Assembly: GCA_964434955.1 (NCBI GenBank)
Contig: CAYSXI010000004.1
Location: 20,067 to 84,066, forward strand
Length of the DNA: 64,000 bases
Direction of reading: 5' to 3'
Origin: JANQLU01 sp964434955
GTDB lineage: Bacteria; Planctomycetota; Planctomycetia; Pirellulales; Pirellulaceae
Below, one piece after another: positions 46,364 through 55,164 of this stretch (the stretch's first letter is position 1; the number at the start of each line of letters is the position of its first letter). The notes below the pieces were generated by a model. It made no database searches and had not been told where the DNA came from. It worked only from the letters and a program-made list of their open reading frames with translations. The translations under genes and the position numbers were made by a program.

Positions 46364-46687
46364 ATGCCATTGGCTGAAGACACCGTCAGAGAACAACTAA
46401 AAAAAGTCATCGATCCCGAGCTGTTTGTGAACATCGTCGACCTGGGTCTTGTATACGTCGTTGATGTTGTCGCGAAAGAGGACGAAGAAGATCGATTCAA
46501 CGTCAATATTGAGATGACGTTGACCAGCCCCATGTGTCCCGCTGGTCCGCAGCTTGTTGCTGAATGCAAAAAGTTTGCCGGCGAGTTGGAGCAGGTCGAC
46601 GAAGTCGACGTCAAGGTCGTCATGGAACCGGCTTGGACACAAGACCTGATGACCGACGATGCCCGCGATCAACTCGGCATATTTTGA
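46364..46687 (+). CDS. DUF59 / MIP18-type Fe-S cluster assembly factor
   Basis: 107 residues. Contains VIDPELFVNIVDLGLVY, the DPE(L/I)xxNIVDLGLV signature, and TLTSPMCPAGPQL, the T-(T/S)-P-xCP segment of DUF59 (SufT C-terminal domain, PaaD/MIP18). The conserved Cys is present. It helps mature Fe-S proteins in the cytoplasm. Downstream of the Rieske gene and probably co-transcribed. Confidence 0.92.
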   Translation: MPLAEDTVREQLKKVIDPELFVNIVDLGLVYVVDVVAKEDEEDRFNVNIEMTLTSPMCPAGPQLVAECKKFAGELEQVDEVDVKVVMEPAWTQDLMTDDARDQLGIF

Positions 46688-46786
46688 TGGCGGTCCCTCC
46701 CGCGCGAGGCACCTTTCACTTCCATCTGATTGATGTTGAATCGCGACTTCTCTTGACGATTTAACTCGATTGAGGATTCGCTTTCG

Positions 46787-47419
46787 ATGAACCAAGAAAA
46801 CTCTCCCGAACAAAAATGGCTGCGCGGGAGACTCCTGCTTCTTGGCTTGGTCATCGTTCTTTTAATCGGCTACGTCTTGGCGAGGCCGGCTCTCGAAAAT
46901 GCACTTGGAGTCAAGTTGCCCCAGGTTGTCGACCTGGGTGGAGAGAAAGTCGATCAGCCGGACAAAGCGAATCCGGACAAAGCGAATCCGGACAAGGCGA
47001 AAGCCGACAAGGCGAGAACCAAAAGCGACAAGTCGAAGGCGTTTACTCGCGAGGAGCTTGGTGGAGGTCGATTCCGAACGCCTTCCGGGCTGATCTATAG
47101 CCAAAACCGACTTGAACATGTCATGCGGCACTCGAGGGATGATCCCAAACGTGACCAACAACACGGTGTTTTTGAAGTCGAAAGCGAAGACGATCTTTTG
47201 AGATTAATTGACCGCGCGTTCCATATTGCCGGTGCGGACAAAAATCGTGTTCGGATCAATAAACAGGACGAGCGCTACGTTTACACCGTCAACATGAAAA
47301 AGCGGGTCGGTTACGTCGGGGGAATCGTTGGAAAAAGAAAAGGTTTTCCCGAGTGCCAGTTCATTCGGATCGTGGTCGAAGATAAAAACATCATTACCGC
47401 TTACCCGCTGCGACAATAG
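46787..47419 (+). CDS. Membrane-anchored protein with possible BECR nuclease-like domain
   Basis: 210 residues. One transmembrane helix near 16-33 (LLLLGLVIVLLIGYVLA), then a Lys/Asp/Pro/Ala linker of repeated DKANP units, then a C-terminal domain of about 125 residues. The domain reads EHVMRHSRDDPKR, HGVFEVESEDDLLRLIDRAF, YVYTVNMKKRVGYVGGIVG and FIRIVVEDKNIITAYP, which resembles the Barnase-EndoU-ColicinE5/D-RelE (BECR) nuclease-like domains at the ends of polymorphic toxins. The invariant-looking His and the Gly-Tyr-Val strand are noted, but the catalytic set was not verified. No immunity gene is recognisable next to it. Confidence 0.55.
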   Translation: MNQENSPEQKWLRGRLLLLGLVIVLLIGYVLARPALENALGVKLPQVVDLGGEKVDQPDKANPDKANPDKAKADKARTKSDKSKAFTREELGGGRFRTPSGLIYSQNRLEHVMRHSRDDPKRDQQHGVFEVESEDDLLRLIDRAFHIAGADKNRVRINKQDERYVYTVNMKKRVGYVGGIVGKRKGFPECQFIRIVVEDKNIITAYPLRQ

Positions 47420-47704
47420 ACTGACCGACACCCGTCCGCAATTGAGGATGTCCAGCTGAGCGTTTCTCAGCTGCGGGTTTCACAGCGAGGTGTTTTTCAA
47501 CGGAACACCCTATCACTTGGGCACCCTTTCACTTGGGCACCTGCCATACAAGCACGAAGCGCAAGCGAGTGGTTCCCTGCCCTGCACCATCACCAATACG
47601 AGCATGAAGCGCAAGCGAGTCGTTCCTCCCCTGCGCCTTCATCCATCATCACCGATACGAGCACGAAGCGCAAGCGAGTGGTTCCCCGCCGCCCCCCAAA
47701 TGCC
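47420..47704. other. Intergenic repeat region
   Basis: Contains a cacttgggcacc repeat pair near 47515-47541 and the 31-bp array described separately. The short plus-strand frame across it translates the repeats and is not called as a gene. Confidence 0.5.
47546..47685 (+). repeat. Dispersed 31-bp element, three copies
   Basis: Copies at 47546-47576, 47596-47626 and 47655-47685 share the core agcgcaagcgagt with one or two substitutions, separated by unrelated 19- and 28-base spacers. A fourth copy is at 31478-31508. Unequal spacers and a lack of cas genes argue against CRISPR. I recall that planctomycete genomes carry many such elements, misread as small ORFs (RSASEW-like peptides). Confidence 0.8.
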
Positions 47705-48907
47705 CTAGACCTTCGCCTTGCTAACCGCGGCGATGCATTCACAAACTCGTTCCACATTGAAATTGGAAAGACCCGCCAAATTGATCCTTCCGCTATTCAA
47801 CAGGTAAATCGCGAATTCATTCCGCAATCGTTCGGCCTGATCTTTGTCGAGCCCCGTAAAGCTAAACATGCCACGCTGTTTGGTGACAAATTCGAAATCG
47901 GCGTCGGGCAAAAGCGCTGACATACCTTCACGAAACCGTGTTCGCATGGAGATGATCCGGCTTCGCATCGCTTCCAACTCGCGGACCCATTGATCGCGCA
48001 ATGTTGCGTCGGCGAGGACTTCCGCAACCAACGCGGCGCCTTGATGAGGTGGATTGGAATAGTTTCCGCGAACGCACCGTTTGATTTGAGACAGCACCTT
48101 ATTCGCCGAGTCCGAGTTGGCCGCACAAACGGTCAGCCCTCCGACGCGCTCGTTGTACAGGCTGAAATTTTTGGAAAACGAATTGCAAATGATCACATCA
48201 GTGCCCGCGTTACAAAACTCGCGCAAAACTTGAACATCTTTTTCCAGCGATTCGGCAAAGCCCTGGTAAGCCACATCAAAAATTGGCAACAACTCGCGTT
48301 CGAGCACCACCTTTTGAATCTCGCTCCACTGTGCGGCAGTTGGGTCGACTCCGGTTGGATTGTGGCAGCAGCCATGCAAGAGCAGCACGTCACCGCGAGG
48401 AATTTCGTTCAGGTCTTCCATCAGCCGAGAAAAATCCAACCCGGTCCGGCTTTCATCGATCCATGAATAGGTTTCGAATCGATGCCCGCTCGTCGAGAAA
48501 ATATGTTTGTGATTTCCCCATGTCGGATTGCTGGCCCAAACGGTTACGGACCCGAAGATGCTTGCCAACGTGTCTGAGATCACCCGAAGTGCTGATGTAC
48601 CGCCGAGTGTCTGAACGGTAACAACCCGTTGACTGGCCAATGCGGGGTGATCGACGCCCAGCAGGATCTCGCCGACGCGACGGTTGTAGGCGTTGATCCC
48701 GTCGATCGGCAGGTATTGACGGTCGGCCGGCCGGTTGGCCAGGCGAACGACGGCCTCCTGAACACAGTCCAAAGCCGGTGTATGTCCGCTTTCGTCCTGA
48801 TAAACCCCGACGGCCAAGTTGATTTTGTCGGGGTTTGGATCGTCGCGAAAGAGTTTCGTCAATCCAAAAATCGGGTCCGGGGCAGCGCCTTCGATGGATT
48901 CAAACAT
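47705..48907 (-). CDS. Aspartate / aromatic-amino-acid aminotransferase
   Basis: 400 residues, the normal length for fold-type I class Ia aminotransferases. N-terminal PDPIFGLTKLFRDDPNP and INLAVGVYQDESG are the AspC/TyrB signature. PLP lysine lies in NSFSKNFSLYNERVGGLT, with HGCCHNPTGVDPT and FDVAYQGFAESLE supplying the Asn and Asp ligands, and the C-terminal Arg in GRINLAGLSNFN. Transfers amino groups between aspartate or aromatic amino acids and 2-oxo acids in the cytoplasm. AspC and TyrB activities cannot be told apart by eye. Confidence 0.93.
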   Translation of the reverse strand: MFESIEGAAPDPIFGLTKLFRDDPNPDKINLAVGVYQDESGHTPALDCVQEAVVRLANRPADRQYLPIDGINAYNRRVGEILLGVDHPALASQRVVTVQTLGGTSALRVISDTLASIFGSVTVWASNPTWGNHKHIFSTSGHRFETYSWIDESRTGLDFSRLMEDLNEIPRGDVLLLHGCCHNPTGVDPTAAQWSEIQKVVLERELLPIFDVAYQGFAESLEKDVQVLREFCNAGTDVIICNSFSKNFSLYNERVGGLTVCAANSDSANKVLSQIKRCVRGNYSNPPHQGAALVAEVLADATLRDQWVRELEAMRSRIISMRTRFREGMSALLPDADFEFVTKQRGMFSFTGLDKDQAERLRNEFAIYLLNSGRINLAGLSNFNVERVCECIAAVSKAKV

Positions 48908-49140
48908 AATATCTTCTCGCCCGTTTCAGCAAACAAGGTCCTGTTGATCGGTCAATGGACAGGGTGTCAATCTGATCGACAAGGAACAATTTTGTTGGAA
49001 ACGGATGCCCGGGAATAGCCCACAGTTTCAAAAAAGATAATGGACTGGTCCATTTTATAAATTCGCGTTTGTGGTCAGAATAGAAACCTTGCGAATTCCC
49101 GCAGAGATAAAAGTTCACAAAAGCGAGACGAGTTTCGATA

Positions 49141-50343
49141 ATGCCCAAACGTAAAGTCGGCCTTTGGATTCTAGGTGCAAAAGGCGCTGTTGCCGCAACG
49201 ACCATCGTTGGTCTGCTGGCGTTTCGAAAAAAGCTTTCGGAGCCCATCGCCCTCGCCAGTGAGATGCCCGAGTTCCAACATCTCGATTTTGCCCAATGGT
49301 CGGAAATCGTGATCGGCGGGCACGAAATCCGAAAAGCGTCTTTGCTGGACGAAGTCCAGATGTTGCACCGGGAAAGCAACATGTTTGACCCGGAGATGTT
49401 GAAAAAGACTCGTTCGGATTTGCTGCGAGTCGACAAGAATATCAAAACCGGAATTTTGACGAACGTCGGATCAACGATCGAGAAACTGGCGGACGCGAAT
49501 TTGCGGCAGCAAAAGTCATCGCCGCGAGAAGCCCTGGAAAAAGTCAAACGTGACCTGAAAAAATTCCGAAGCGACAACAACCTGGACCGGGTGATTGTCT
49601 TGAATTTGACTTCGACCGAACCGCCCATCGATTCGGACATGGTTCCAGGAACCTGGGCCGAGTTGGAAAAGTTGTTGGACAAGCCGCGTCGATTCCCGTT
49701 GGCAGCAAGTTCCATCTATGCGATCGCTGCGCTCCAGCTTCAAATGCCTTACGTCAACTTCACGCCCTCACTGGGTTCCAGTTGCAAAGCCATTGAAGAA
49801 CTTGCGAACGAAAAACAAGTTTGCCACATGGGGCGCGACGGGAAAACAGGCGAAACCCTGATGAAAAGTGTTTTGGCGCCGATGTTTGCCCAACGAAATC
49901 TCAACGTCATGAGCTGGGTTGGCCACAACATTTTTGGAAACCGGGATGGTGCTGTCCTCGACGACCCGGTCAACAAACAAACCAAAGTTACCAGCAAGGA
50001 TCAACTGCTGCATCAGATCCTCGGCTATTCGCCGCAGACGCTTGTTACGATTGAGTACATCAAAAGTCTGGGGGACTGGAAAACAGCCTGGGATCATATT
50101 CATTTTCAAGGATTCCTCGGGACCCCCATGACCTTGCAGTTCACATGGCAGGGCTGTGATTCGATCCTGGCTGCACCACTGGCAATTGACCTGTTTCGAT
50201 TCACGGAACTTTCCGCGAGAAATGGCGAAACCGGTTTGCTCACACATCTTGCCAGCTTCTTCAAATCTCCGACGGGCGTCGACGAGAATGGTTTCGTTGA
50301 ACAATTCCAGATGCTGCAAAGCTGGGCAGAATCGCAATCATAA
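49141..50343 (+). CDS. ino1: Inositol-3-phosphate synthase
   Basis: 400 residues. The N-terminal NAD-binding motif is VGLWILGAKGAVAATTIVGL. The core includes FTPSLGSSCKAIEELANE, RDGKTGETLMKSVLAPMF and WVGHNIFGNRDGAVLDDP, the latter two being diagnostic of myo-inositol-1-phosphate synthase. Converts glucose-6-phosphate to inositol-3-phosphate for inositol lipid or osmolyte synthesis in the cytoplasm. Single gene, separated by 233 bases from the divergent aminotransferase. Confidence 0.92.
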   Translation: MPKRKVGLWILGAKGAVAATTIVGLLAFRKKLSEPIALASEMPEFQHLDFAQWSEIVIGGHEIRKASLLDEVQMLHRESNMFDPEMLKKTRSDLLRVDKNIKTGILTNVGSTIEKLADANLRQQKSSPREALEKVKRDLKKFRSDNNLDRVIVLNLTSTEPPIDSDMVPGTWAELEKLLDKPRRFPLAASSIYAIAALQLQMPYVNFTPSLGSSCKAIEELANEKQVCHMGRDGKTGETLMKSVLAPMFAQRNLNVMSWVGHNIFGNRDGAVLDDPVNKQTKVTSKDQLLHQILGYSPQTLVTIEYIKSLGDWKTAWDHIHFQGFLGTPMTLQFTWQGCDSILAAPLAIDLFRFTELSARNGETGLLTHLASFFKSPTGVDENGFVEQFQMLQSWAESQS

Positions 50344-50360
50344 CGCGGATCCAGGCACGG

Positions 50361-50418
50361 TTTGACGCTCAGGGTTTTAGCTCAGGGTTTTAGCTCGTGG
50401 TTTTGACGCTCAGGGTTT
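50361..50418. repeat. Short direct repeats at the end of membrane-protein gene
   Basis: Units with core gctcagggtttt occur in tandem at about 50367, 50380 and 50407, and a variant gctcgtggttttga between them. The last unit overlaps the stop of the minus-strand gene, as if the 3' end of that gene had been duplicated. Confidence 0.55.
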
Positions 50419-51621
50419 GGCGCGATAAATCCGCTTGACCAGGCCGGTTTCCACGCCGATCAGCCAAAACAAAAGACGAACGACAAGTTCGAATGGCTTG
50501 AGGGCCAAGAACGCAAAATCAGCAAGAAGTTTTGAGCGGGAAACGGCGTGGGCCAACTTGGGGCCGAGCCAGTTGTAAATGACTCTCATCGCTTGATGGG
50601 TTTTCGGAATTGACTTTTTGATCACCAACTCACCCGCCTTTAACCATCGCATCTGGTCGTTGACCCGGATGTCAAATTCGAGCGAGTTCTTTTCGATTCG
50701 ACTGCCAACGAATTTCGGGTGTCCAGTTGCGGCGGCTGTCGACACGAAACAGTTGGGGTCCTCGACCGGTAGTTTCGCATACTCAATCAAGATCCAGTCG
50801 ACGGCGAACTTCCAGGTGGTCAAAATTCCGGCCACGTAAGTGGTTGCCGCCAACAGCTTACCGATGGAAAACTGAAAGGACTTTGTTCTGCCAATCACGT
50901 TTGAGGCCAACAGGACAAACGCAAAAAAAGTCATGGGTGCGCCGCCAAAAATGGCCGGAAAAATGAGCGGGGCCAGGACGGATGGAAACAAGGGCCCGTC
51001 ATCCTGTGTTGCGACATAGACAATTCCCGCCAACCAAACCAACAGAAACAGACCCAACAATGTTGCCACGACATAAACCGGTTTGGCGACATTGGCCAAT
51101 GAACAAATCAGCCAGGCAACGCCAAAGCTAAAGGCGCCAATGATAAAAGCGATACCCATCGTCAGGGGGTCGCCCCAAAACACAAAAAGCGCCAGGAAGA
51201 ACGACAAAGGGACGCCTGCGAGGATTCCCAATTGGACCCAGAATTTCTTGGCAGCCGCATTGGGATCGAAGCTCCAAGCCGCCGCCCCCGCCATACTGAA
51301 TAATACAAGCGGGTAAAGACAAACTTGGATGGGCCACGTGAAGAGGAGGCCAAAGTAAACGCGAAGGCTTCCCGATTGCCAGGGCTCAAAACTGCCCCAA
51401 TGAAAGTCCATTCCGGAACAAGTGAAACAAATGAGGGGAAGAATGACCGCCGAGTAGAAAACGGATATTCTTGTGCCGGGACGCTCCGAAAAGTAGATAA
51501 AACCGCGGACTTGATTTTCGGGCGAGTCGGAAGGACGGGAGTCAATGAAACTCACCCTCTCCTTCGAAAGGGTCGGCTCACTGGCGGCTCGGTCGCGCGT
51601 GGATTCGGAATCTGTTTCCAT
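50410..51621 (-). CDS. Multi-pass membrane protein, DUF6688-like
   Basis: 403 residues. About eight hydrophobic segments lie between residues 50 and 270 (for example VFYSAVILPLICFTC; TLLGLFLLVWLAGIVYVA), followed by an amphipathic C-terminal part with a last hydrophobic helix near 375-395. The segment FQFSIGKLLAATTYVA is a phrase common in planctomycete membrane proteins. I believe this is the DUF6688 group, but this is recollection. No transport or enzyme motif. Same strand as the downstream protease but 20 bases apart, with the protease gene upstream. Confidence 0.7.
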   Translation of the reverse strand: METDSESTRDRAASEPTLSKERVSFIDSRPSDSPENQVRGFIYFSERPGTRISVFYSAVILPLICFTCSGMDFHWGSFEPWQSGSLRVYFGLLFTWPIQVCLYPLVLFSMAGAAAWSFDPNAAAKKFWVQLGILAGVPLSFFLALFVFWGDPLTMGIAFIIGAFSFGVAWLICSLANVAKPVYVVATLLGLFLLVWLAGIVYVATQDDGPLFPSVLAPLIFPAIFGGAPMTFFAFVLLASNVIGRTKSFQFSIGKLLAATTYVAGILTTWKFAVDWILIEYAKLPVEDPNCFVSTAAATGHPKFVGSRIEKNSLEFDIRVNDQMRWLKAGELVIKKSIPKTHQAMRVIYNWLGPKLAHAVSRSKLLADFAFLALKPFELVVRLLFWLIGVETGLVKRIYRAKP

Positions 51622-51640
51622 ACTCGCGTTTGCAGCTCGA

Positions 51641-52771
51641 CTAGCGATCCAGTCTCTTCTTCATTGCATCAGCAACTTTGCCGACGTACTCGATGATCGA
51701 GTCCATTTCGTCGTCAGCCGCTTGCACATTGGCATGGGCCAGAAAGATCAAATGAGTCTTTCCGTCATTGCCTTTCTCAATAACCCAGCCACCAATTTTG
51801 GTTACCGAGTTTTGCTCAAGCATTTCCATTGCCGCGTTGGCCGGTACCTTGTCGGAATAAGACATGGCCAGCGACCAAACGCGACGGGTTTTGATCTTCT
51901 GGTATTCGTCGATTTGATGGGCGACAAGGACCTTTTGTTTGCGCCCGGCTCCAACGTCGACTTGGCGACTGGTGAACCCAGAACTGGAATCGCCCTTTGC
52001 GTTCTTCGAATTCTTGTCGGCTGGTTTCTCGCTGGCGAGACTTTTGTCCGCCGAACGCACCTTGTTCAAAAACCAGGTAATTTCGGAAATATCAACACCG
52101 TGGCTAATCAGTCGTCCCTTGGTACTAAACGACTGGGAAATGCCAACCAATTCCGATTTGTTGTTCACGATCGGACCGCCACTATCTCCCGGATTAATCG
52201 GAGACTGGGTTTCCAATACCTGCATCCGGTGACGTTTGGACGTGGAAAAAATCCGGTAGTAGTTTGCTCGAACTTGTCCCGAGGTGTAGACCCAGAGCGC
52301 ATCGCTATCGCTTGGATTCCCAATCGAATGGACTTCCGCACCAGGCTGTGCGGGTTTTCCAATCGCGATCGCTTCAACGTCCTTGGGAAGCCGCTCAAGT
52401 TGAACGATCGCGACATCACGTTGCTCGTCCGTCGCCAGGATTTTGCCCTTGATCCCAAGTGTCTTGATGCGATCCATGTAGTGTTTTCGCTGGGCGGCAT
52501 ATCGACCGTTTGCATCATGCGGAAAAAAGATCGTAACGGTTTTCTCTTCGCCGACGACATGCTCGTTAGTAACGACAAGGCGGTTCTTTTTGTCAATCAA
52601 AATCCCCGAGCCCGTTGATTTCCTCGCGACGATCCAGACCGTGGACTTGACGGTTTTTGCGTAGACTTTTTCGTCGGCACTCAGCAGGCCGGCCTGGCAA
52701 AGCATCAAGGTCGCCGTCACACACAAAATGGCCGTTGATAACCGAGGATGAAAATGAGATCGATCGTTCAT
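51641..52771 (-). CDS. Secreted trypsin-like serine protease (S1C-type, no PDZ)
   Basis: 376 residues from the ATG at 52771 (GTG at 52780 also in frame). Signal peptide to about residue 32. The triad is visible: VVTNEHVVG (His), EQRDVAIVQLE (Asp), NPGDSGGPIVN (Ser). The body ends near residue 250; the C-terminal 120 residues are Lys/Ser rich and then a small alpha/beta domain, without a PDZ motif. It resembles HtrA/Deg in the protease part. Located in the periplasm-like space. Probably co-transcribed with the downstream membrane protein. Confidence 0.88.
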   Translation of the reverse strand: MNDRSHFHPRLSTAILCVTATLMLCQAGLLSADEKVYAKTVKSTVWIVARKSTGSGILIDKKNRLVVTNEHVVGEEKTVTIFFPHDANGRYAAQRKHYMDRIKTLGIKGKILATDEQRDVAIVQLERLPKDVEAIAIGKPAQPGAEVHSIGNPSDSDALWVYTSGQVRANYYRIFSTSKRHRMQVLETQSPINPGDSGGPIVNNKSELVGISQSFSTKGRLISHGVDISEITWFLNKVRSADKSLASEKPADKNSKNAKGDSSSGFTSRQVDVGAGRKQKVLVAHQIDEYQKIKTRRVWSLAMSYSDKVPANAAMEMLEQNSVTKIGGWVIEKGNDGKTHLIFLAHANVQAADDEMDSIIEYVGKVADAMKKRLDR

Positions 52772-52842
52772 GGCTTGCACAGTTTGCTTGGCAAAGTTTT
52801 GGAATCGCCTTGGAGCAGCGTTGAATTCGCGTCAACGTTGAA

Positions 52843-52869
52843 AGAGCCCGGTTGTTGAGACCGGGCTCT
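52843..52869 (-). terminator. Hairpin terminator after secreted hypothetical gene
   Basis: agagcccggt (52843-52852) pairs with accgggctct (52860-52869) across a 7-base loop. It lies 26 bases beyond the stop of the gene at 52895-53743, with only a short T run on the minus strand. Confidence 0.65.
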
Positions 52870-52894
52870 GAAACATTTCAGGTTTGATCAAGCG

Positions 52895-53743
52895 TCAGTT
52901 TCGAACGAACTTCAACTCGTTGTCACCAACCTTCAGGACAAAGTGGTTGGCATCAGAAAAGCTGATCTTGCCAGAAACTTTTTCGCCGGCCGCGCCGGAC
53001 GTCGTCGCCTCGGTCATGGTCAGCGTGCCGTCGGCAAGCGTGTAATTGCCCTTGGTCACGTTTCCGGTTCCGCTGGTCAGAACGAACTTGCCATTCCGTG
53101 TCAGCTCCAGCTTCATGCTGTTTCCGTCTTCGCCTGCCCATTTACCAACATGCTGGGGTGCGTCCGCCCATTTGCTGGTGTCCCAGAGGTTTTGAGTACG
53201 GATCGCCAGTCCCCCGAGATAATCCAAGTGCTCCTTGATGTCCTTGTCTTCGATTGGGCCATTCAGCTGGATCGCTCCGACCAAAGTGATCGCTTTGGTG
53301 CTTGGGATGACGGAGAAAAAACTATCGCCGTAGGTGCCGTTCCACTCAAGCAACTTCAGCAGGCGATCGGGATATTCGAGTGGATCGATCTTGGGCCGTT
53401 TCAGAACCATCGTGACCCAGATATTGGTCTTGCTTTTGCTGATTTCGAGTACCGTTGGCAGCGTCCAGTCTTTGTAATCGTAGGTAAACCGATAACCAAG
53501 TTCGGTTACCTTCTTGGTGTCTTTGAATTTATTGGAAAGAACAAACTTTTCCATTTTTTCAAAGTCGTAACCGGATCGGTTAGCCGAACTTTTCTTGTTG
53601 TCGTTTTTCTTTGAGAACGCATCGGACAGCCCGCCTTTTTTCTTGTTGAAAAGATCTTGCGCGGACGACTCCGTAAGAACTGCAGTTGAAAGGCCTAAGC
53701 CGAGCACGGCGACCAAAGCCAATCGAAAGAATTGAGATTTCAT
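52895..53743 (-). CDS. Secreted hypothetical protein with beta-rich C-terminus
   Basis: 282 residues. Signal peptide to about residue 29 (LGLGLSTAVLTESSAQ). A Lys/Asn/Ser-rich segment follows (NKKKGGLSDAFSKKNDNKK). The middle domain (FEKMEKFVLSNKF; NIWVTMVLKRPKI; LLEWNGTYGDSFF) resembles a chaperone-like YbjN/T3S-chaperone fold. The last 80 residues (GKWAGEDGNSMKLELTRNGK; GNYTLADGTLTMTE) look like a small lipocalin-type beta sheet found in other planctomycete proteins. No catalytic residues recognised. Single gene with its own terminator. Confidence 0.75.
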   Translation of the reverse strand: MKSQFFRLALVAVLGLGLSTAVLTESSAQDLFNKKKGGLSDAFSKKNDNKKSSANRSGYDFEKMEKFVLSNKFKDTKKVTELGYRFTYDYKDWTLPTVLEISKSKTNIWVTMVLKRPKIDPLEYPDRLLKLLEWNGTYGDSFFSVIPSTKAITLVGAIQLNGPIEDKDIKEHLDYLGGLAIRTQNLWDTSKWADAPQHVGKWAGEDGNSMKLELTRNGKFVLTSGTGNVTKGNYTLADGTLTMTEATTSGAAGEKVSGKISFSDANHFVLKVGDNELKFVRN

Positions 53744-54060
53744 TTTGGTCTCCCAACGGATGGATTATTTTGTTTGCTGCGATATCTGTTTAGCGAAAAA
53801 TTCTATTCGATGTTACCGGCCGTTTTCCATCTACCTTCCCGGACCTTGAACGCGAAAAGCAGTCCGGCGAAGGCGAATCGGGGCCAGAGATGAGTGCCGT
53901 CTAATTTTGAGATTCCAGATTTTGGCTTATTCTGTCACAAATAATGACCAAAATTTGAAAAAACTCTGCCGCATCTATCCTTCGACAGATTTAAATCGAA
54001 ACATCACAAGGATTTACGCCGACGCTACGTCGGGAAAAACCGGTATCGCAAGTCTTTTCG
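53744..54060. other. Divergent intergenic region
   Basis: Between the secreted hypothetical gene and the SpoU methylase gene. It holds AT-rich stretches but no clear promoter pair. One 93-codon plus-strand frame lacks a start signal and domain. No gene called. Confidence 0.45.
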
Positions 54061-54864
54061 ATGAACTTGATCACCTCTCTGGAACACGCTCAGCTTGCCC
54101 CCTTTCGCGAGCTCAAGAAAACGAATTTTACCCGCTGGGCACCGTACTTTATCGCGGAAGGGAGACTTGTATCGATTCGGCTGCTTGAAAGCGATTATGA
54201 AGTCGAGTCGGTTTTGGTCGCGAAATCCAAATGGGAGTCCATGAAACCCCATATCGGAAACGCTGAACCCCTGATCGTCGCGGATGATCTTGTCAATCAA
54301 CTGGTCGGCTTTCAATTTCACGCGGGAGTGATGGCTTGCGGAAAACGGGTCAAGCAAAAACAGCTCGATGTGCTTTTGGCTGATTCCTCGAAGGATCGCC
54401 AATGGACCCTGCTCGCGACGCCAGAAACGTCATTGCCCGACAACTTGGGCTCGCTGATTCGAATCGCCGCTGCCTTTGGCTGTGACGGGATCATTGTCGG
54501 CAACAGGTCGGCCGATGCCTTCAGTCGCCGCGTCATCCGCGTTTCCATGGGAAATGTGTTCAACATTCCCATCATCGAACCGGACGACTTTGATGAATGC
54601 ATGAATCAACTTTCGTCGCGATTCGATTGTGATATCGTTGCAGCGACACTTGATCCAAACTCGGAGTCATTACCAGCGGCGAAGCGCCGCTCACGGACTT
54701 GCTTGATGTTTGGCAATGAAGCCAAAGGATTGTCGGAACCGCAACTGCAATTGGCCAATCGCCGGGTAACCCTGGAGATGGCCGCGGGGATCGATTCCTT
54801 AAATGTGGCAAATGCAGCAACCGTTTTTCTTTATCACTTCACTCGCGTCTGCCAAACGTTTTAG
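54061..54864 (+). CDS. SpoU/TrmH-family RNA 2'-O-methyltransferase
   Basis: 267 residues, normal for the family. The N-terminal substrate-binding domain is visible at residues 10-95 (RWAPYFIAEGRLVSIRLLES). The SPOUT knot motifs are in order: TPETSLPDNLGSLIRIAAAF (motif 1), CLMFGNEAKGLSEPQL (motif 2), and LEMAAGIDSLNVANAATVFL (motif 3). Methylates the 2'-OH of a ribose in tRNA or rRNA. Which nucleotide is unknown. Single gene. Confidence 0.92.
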   Translation: MNLITSLEHAQLAPFRELKKTNFTRWAPYFIAEGRLVSIRLLESDYEVESVLVAKSKWESMKPHIGNAEPLIVADDLVNQLVGFQFHAGVMACGKRVKQKQLDVLLADSSKDRQWTLLATPETSLPDNLGSLIRIAAAFGCDGIIVGNRSADAFSRRVIRVSMGNVFNIPIIEPDDFDECMNQLSSRFDCDIVAATLDPNSESLPAAKRRSRTCLMFGNEAKGLSEPQLQLANRRVTLEMAAGIDSLNVANAATVFLYHFTRVCQTF

Positions 54865-55164
54865 AAACCTCGATTGCTAACCGAAAGTAGAAAAGGAATG
54901 GCAGCGAATGTTGAATTCATAACGTATTGGCAGCTTCGCTTGCATTTTTTGAAAAACCTGGGTTTTTTGAGCAATAATCGGCCGACAAATGAAACTTTCT
55001 TTGATTCGAGAATGAAATATAATGGTGCCGTCTGAACGGGCCCGCTGTTTTGTTAGGATTGGGCCCAACGATATCGGCCTATCGTGTTACATTGTTGTGT
55101 CTCTCGCGTGGTCAACCAAATGAGTTGGCCCATCACCCCGAAAATTGACGCCAGGAGCGTTTGG
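54865..55164. other. Intergenic region upstream of propeller gene
   Basis: AT-rich. A perfect TATAAT at 55018-55023 could be the -10 box of the downstream gene, though no -35 element is well placed. AGGAG eight bases before 55165 is the ribosome-binding site. No gene recognised. Confidence 0.45.

Noticed and set aside
47546..47685. CRISPR array
   Set aside because: Only three repeats, unequal spacers (19 and 28 bases), imperfect repeat identity and no cas genes.
51545..52618. 357-codon plus-strand frame
   Set aside because: Antisense to the trypsin-like protease with intact His/Asp/Ser motifs.
53907..54188. 93-codon plus-strand frame before the SpoU gene
   Set aside because: Overlaps the well supported methylase start in another frame and has no domain.
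54951..54968. Terminator-like gaaaaacc tg ggtttttt
   Set aside because: The loop would be two bases, so the palindrome cannot form a normal hairpin.
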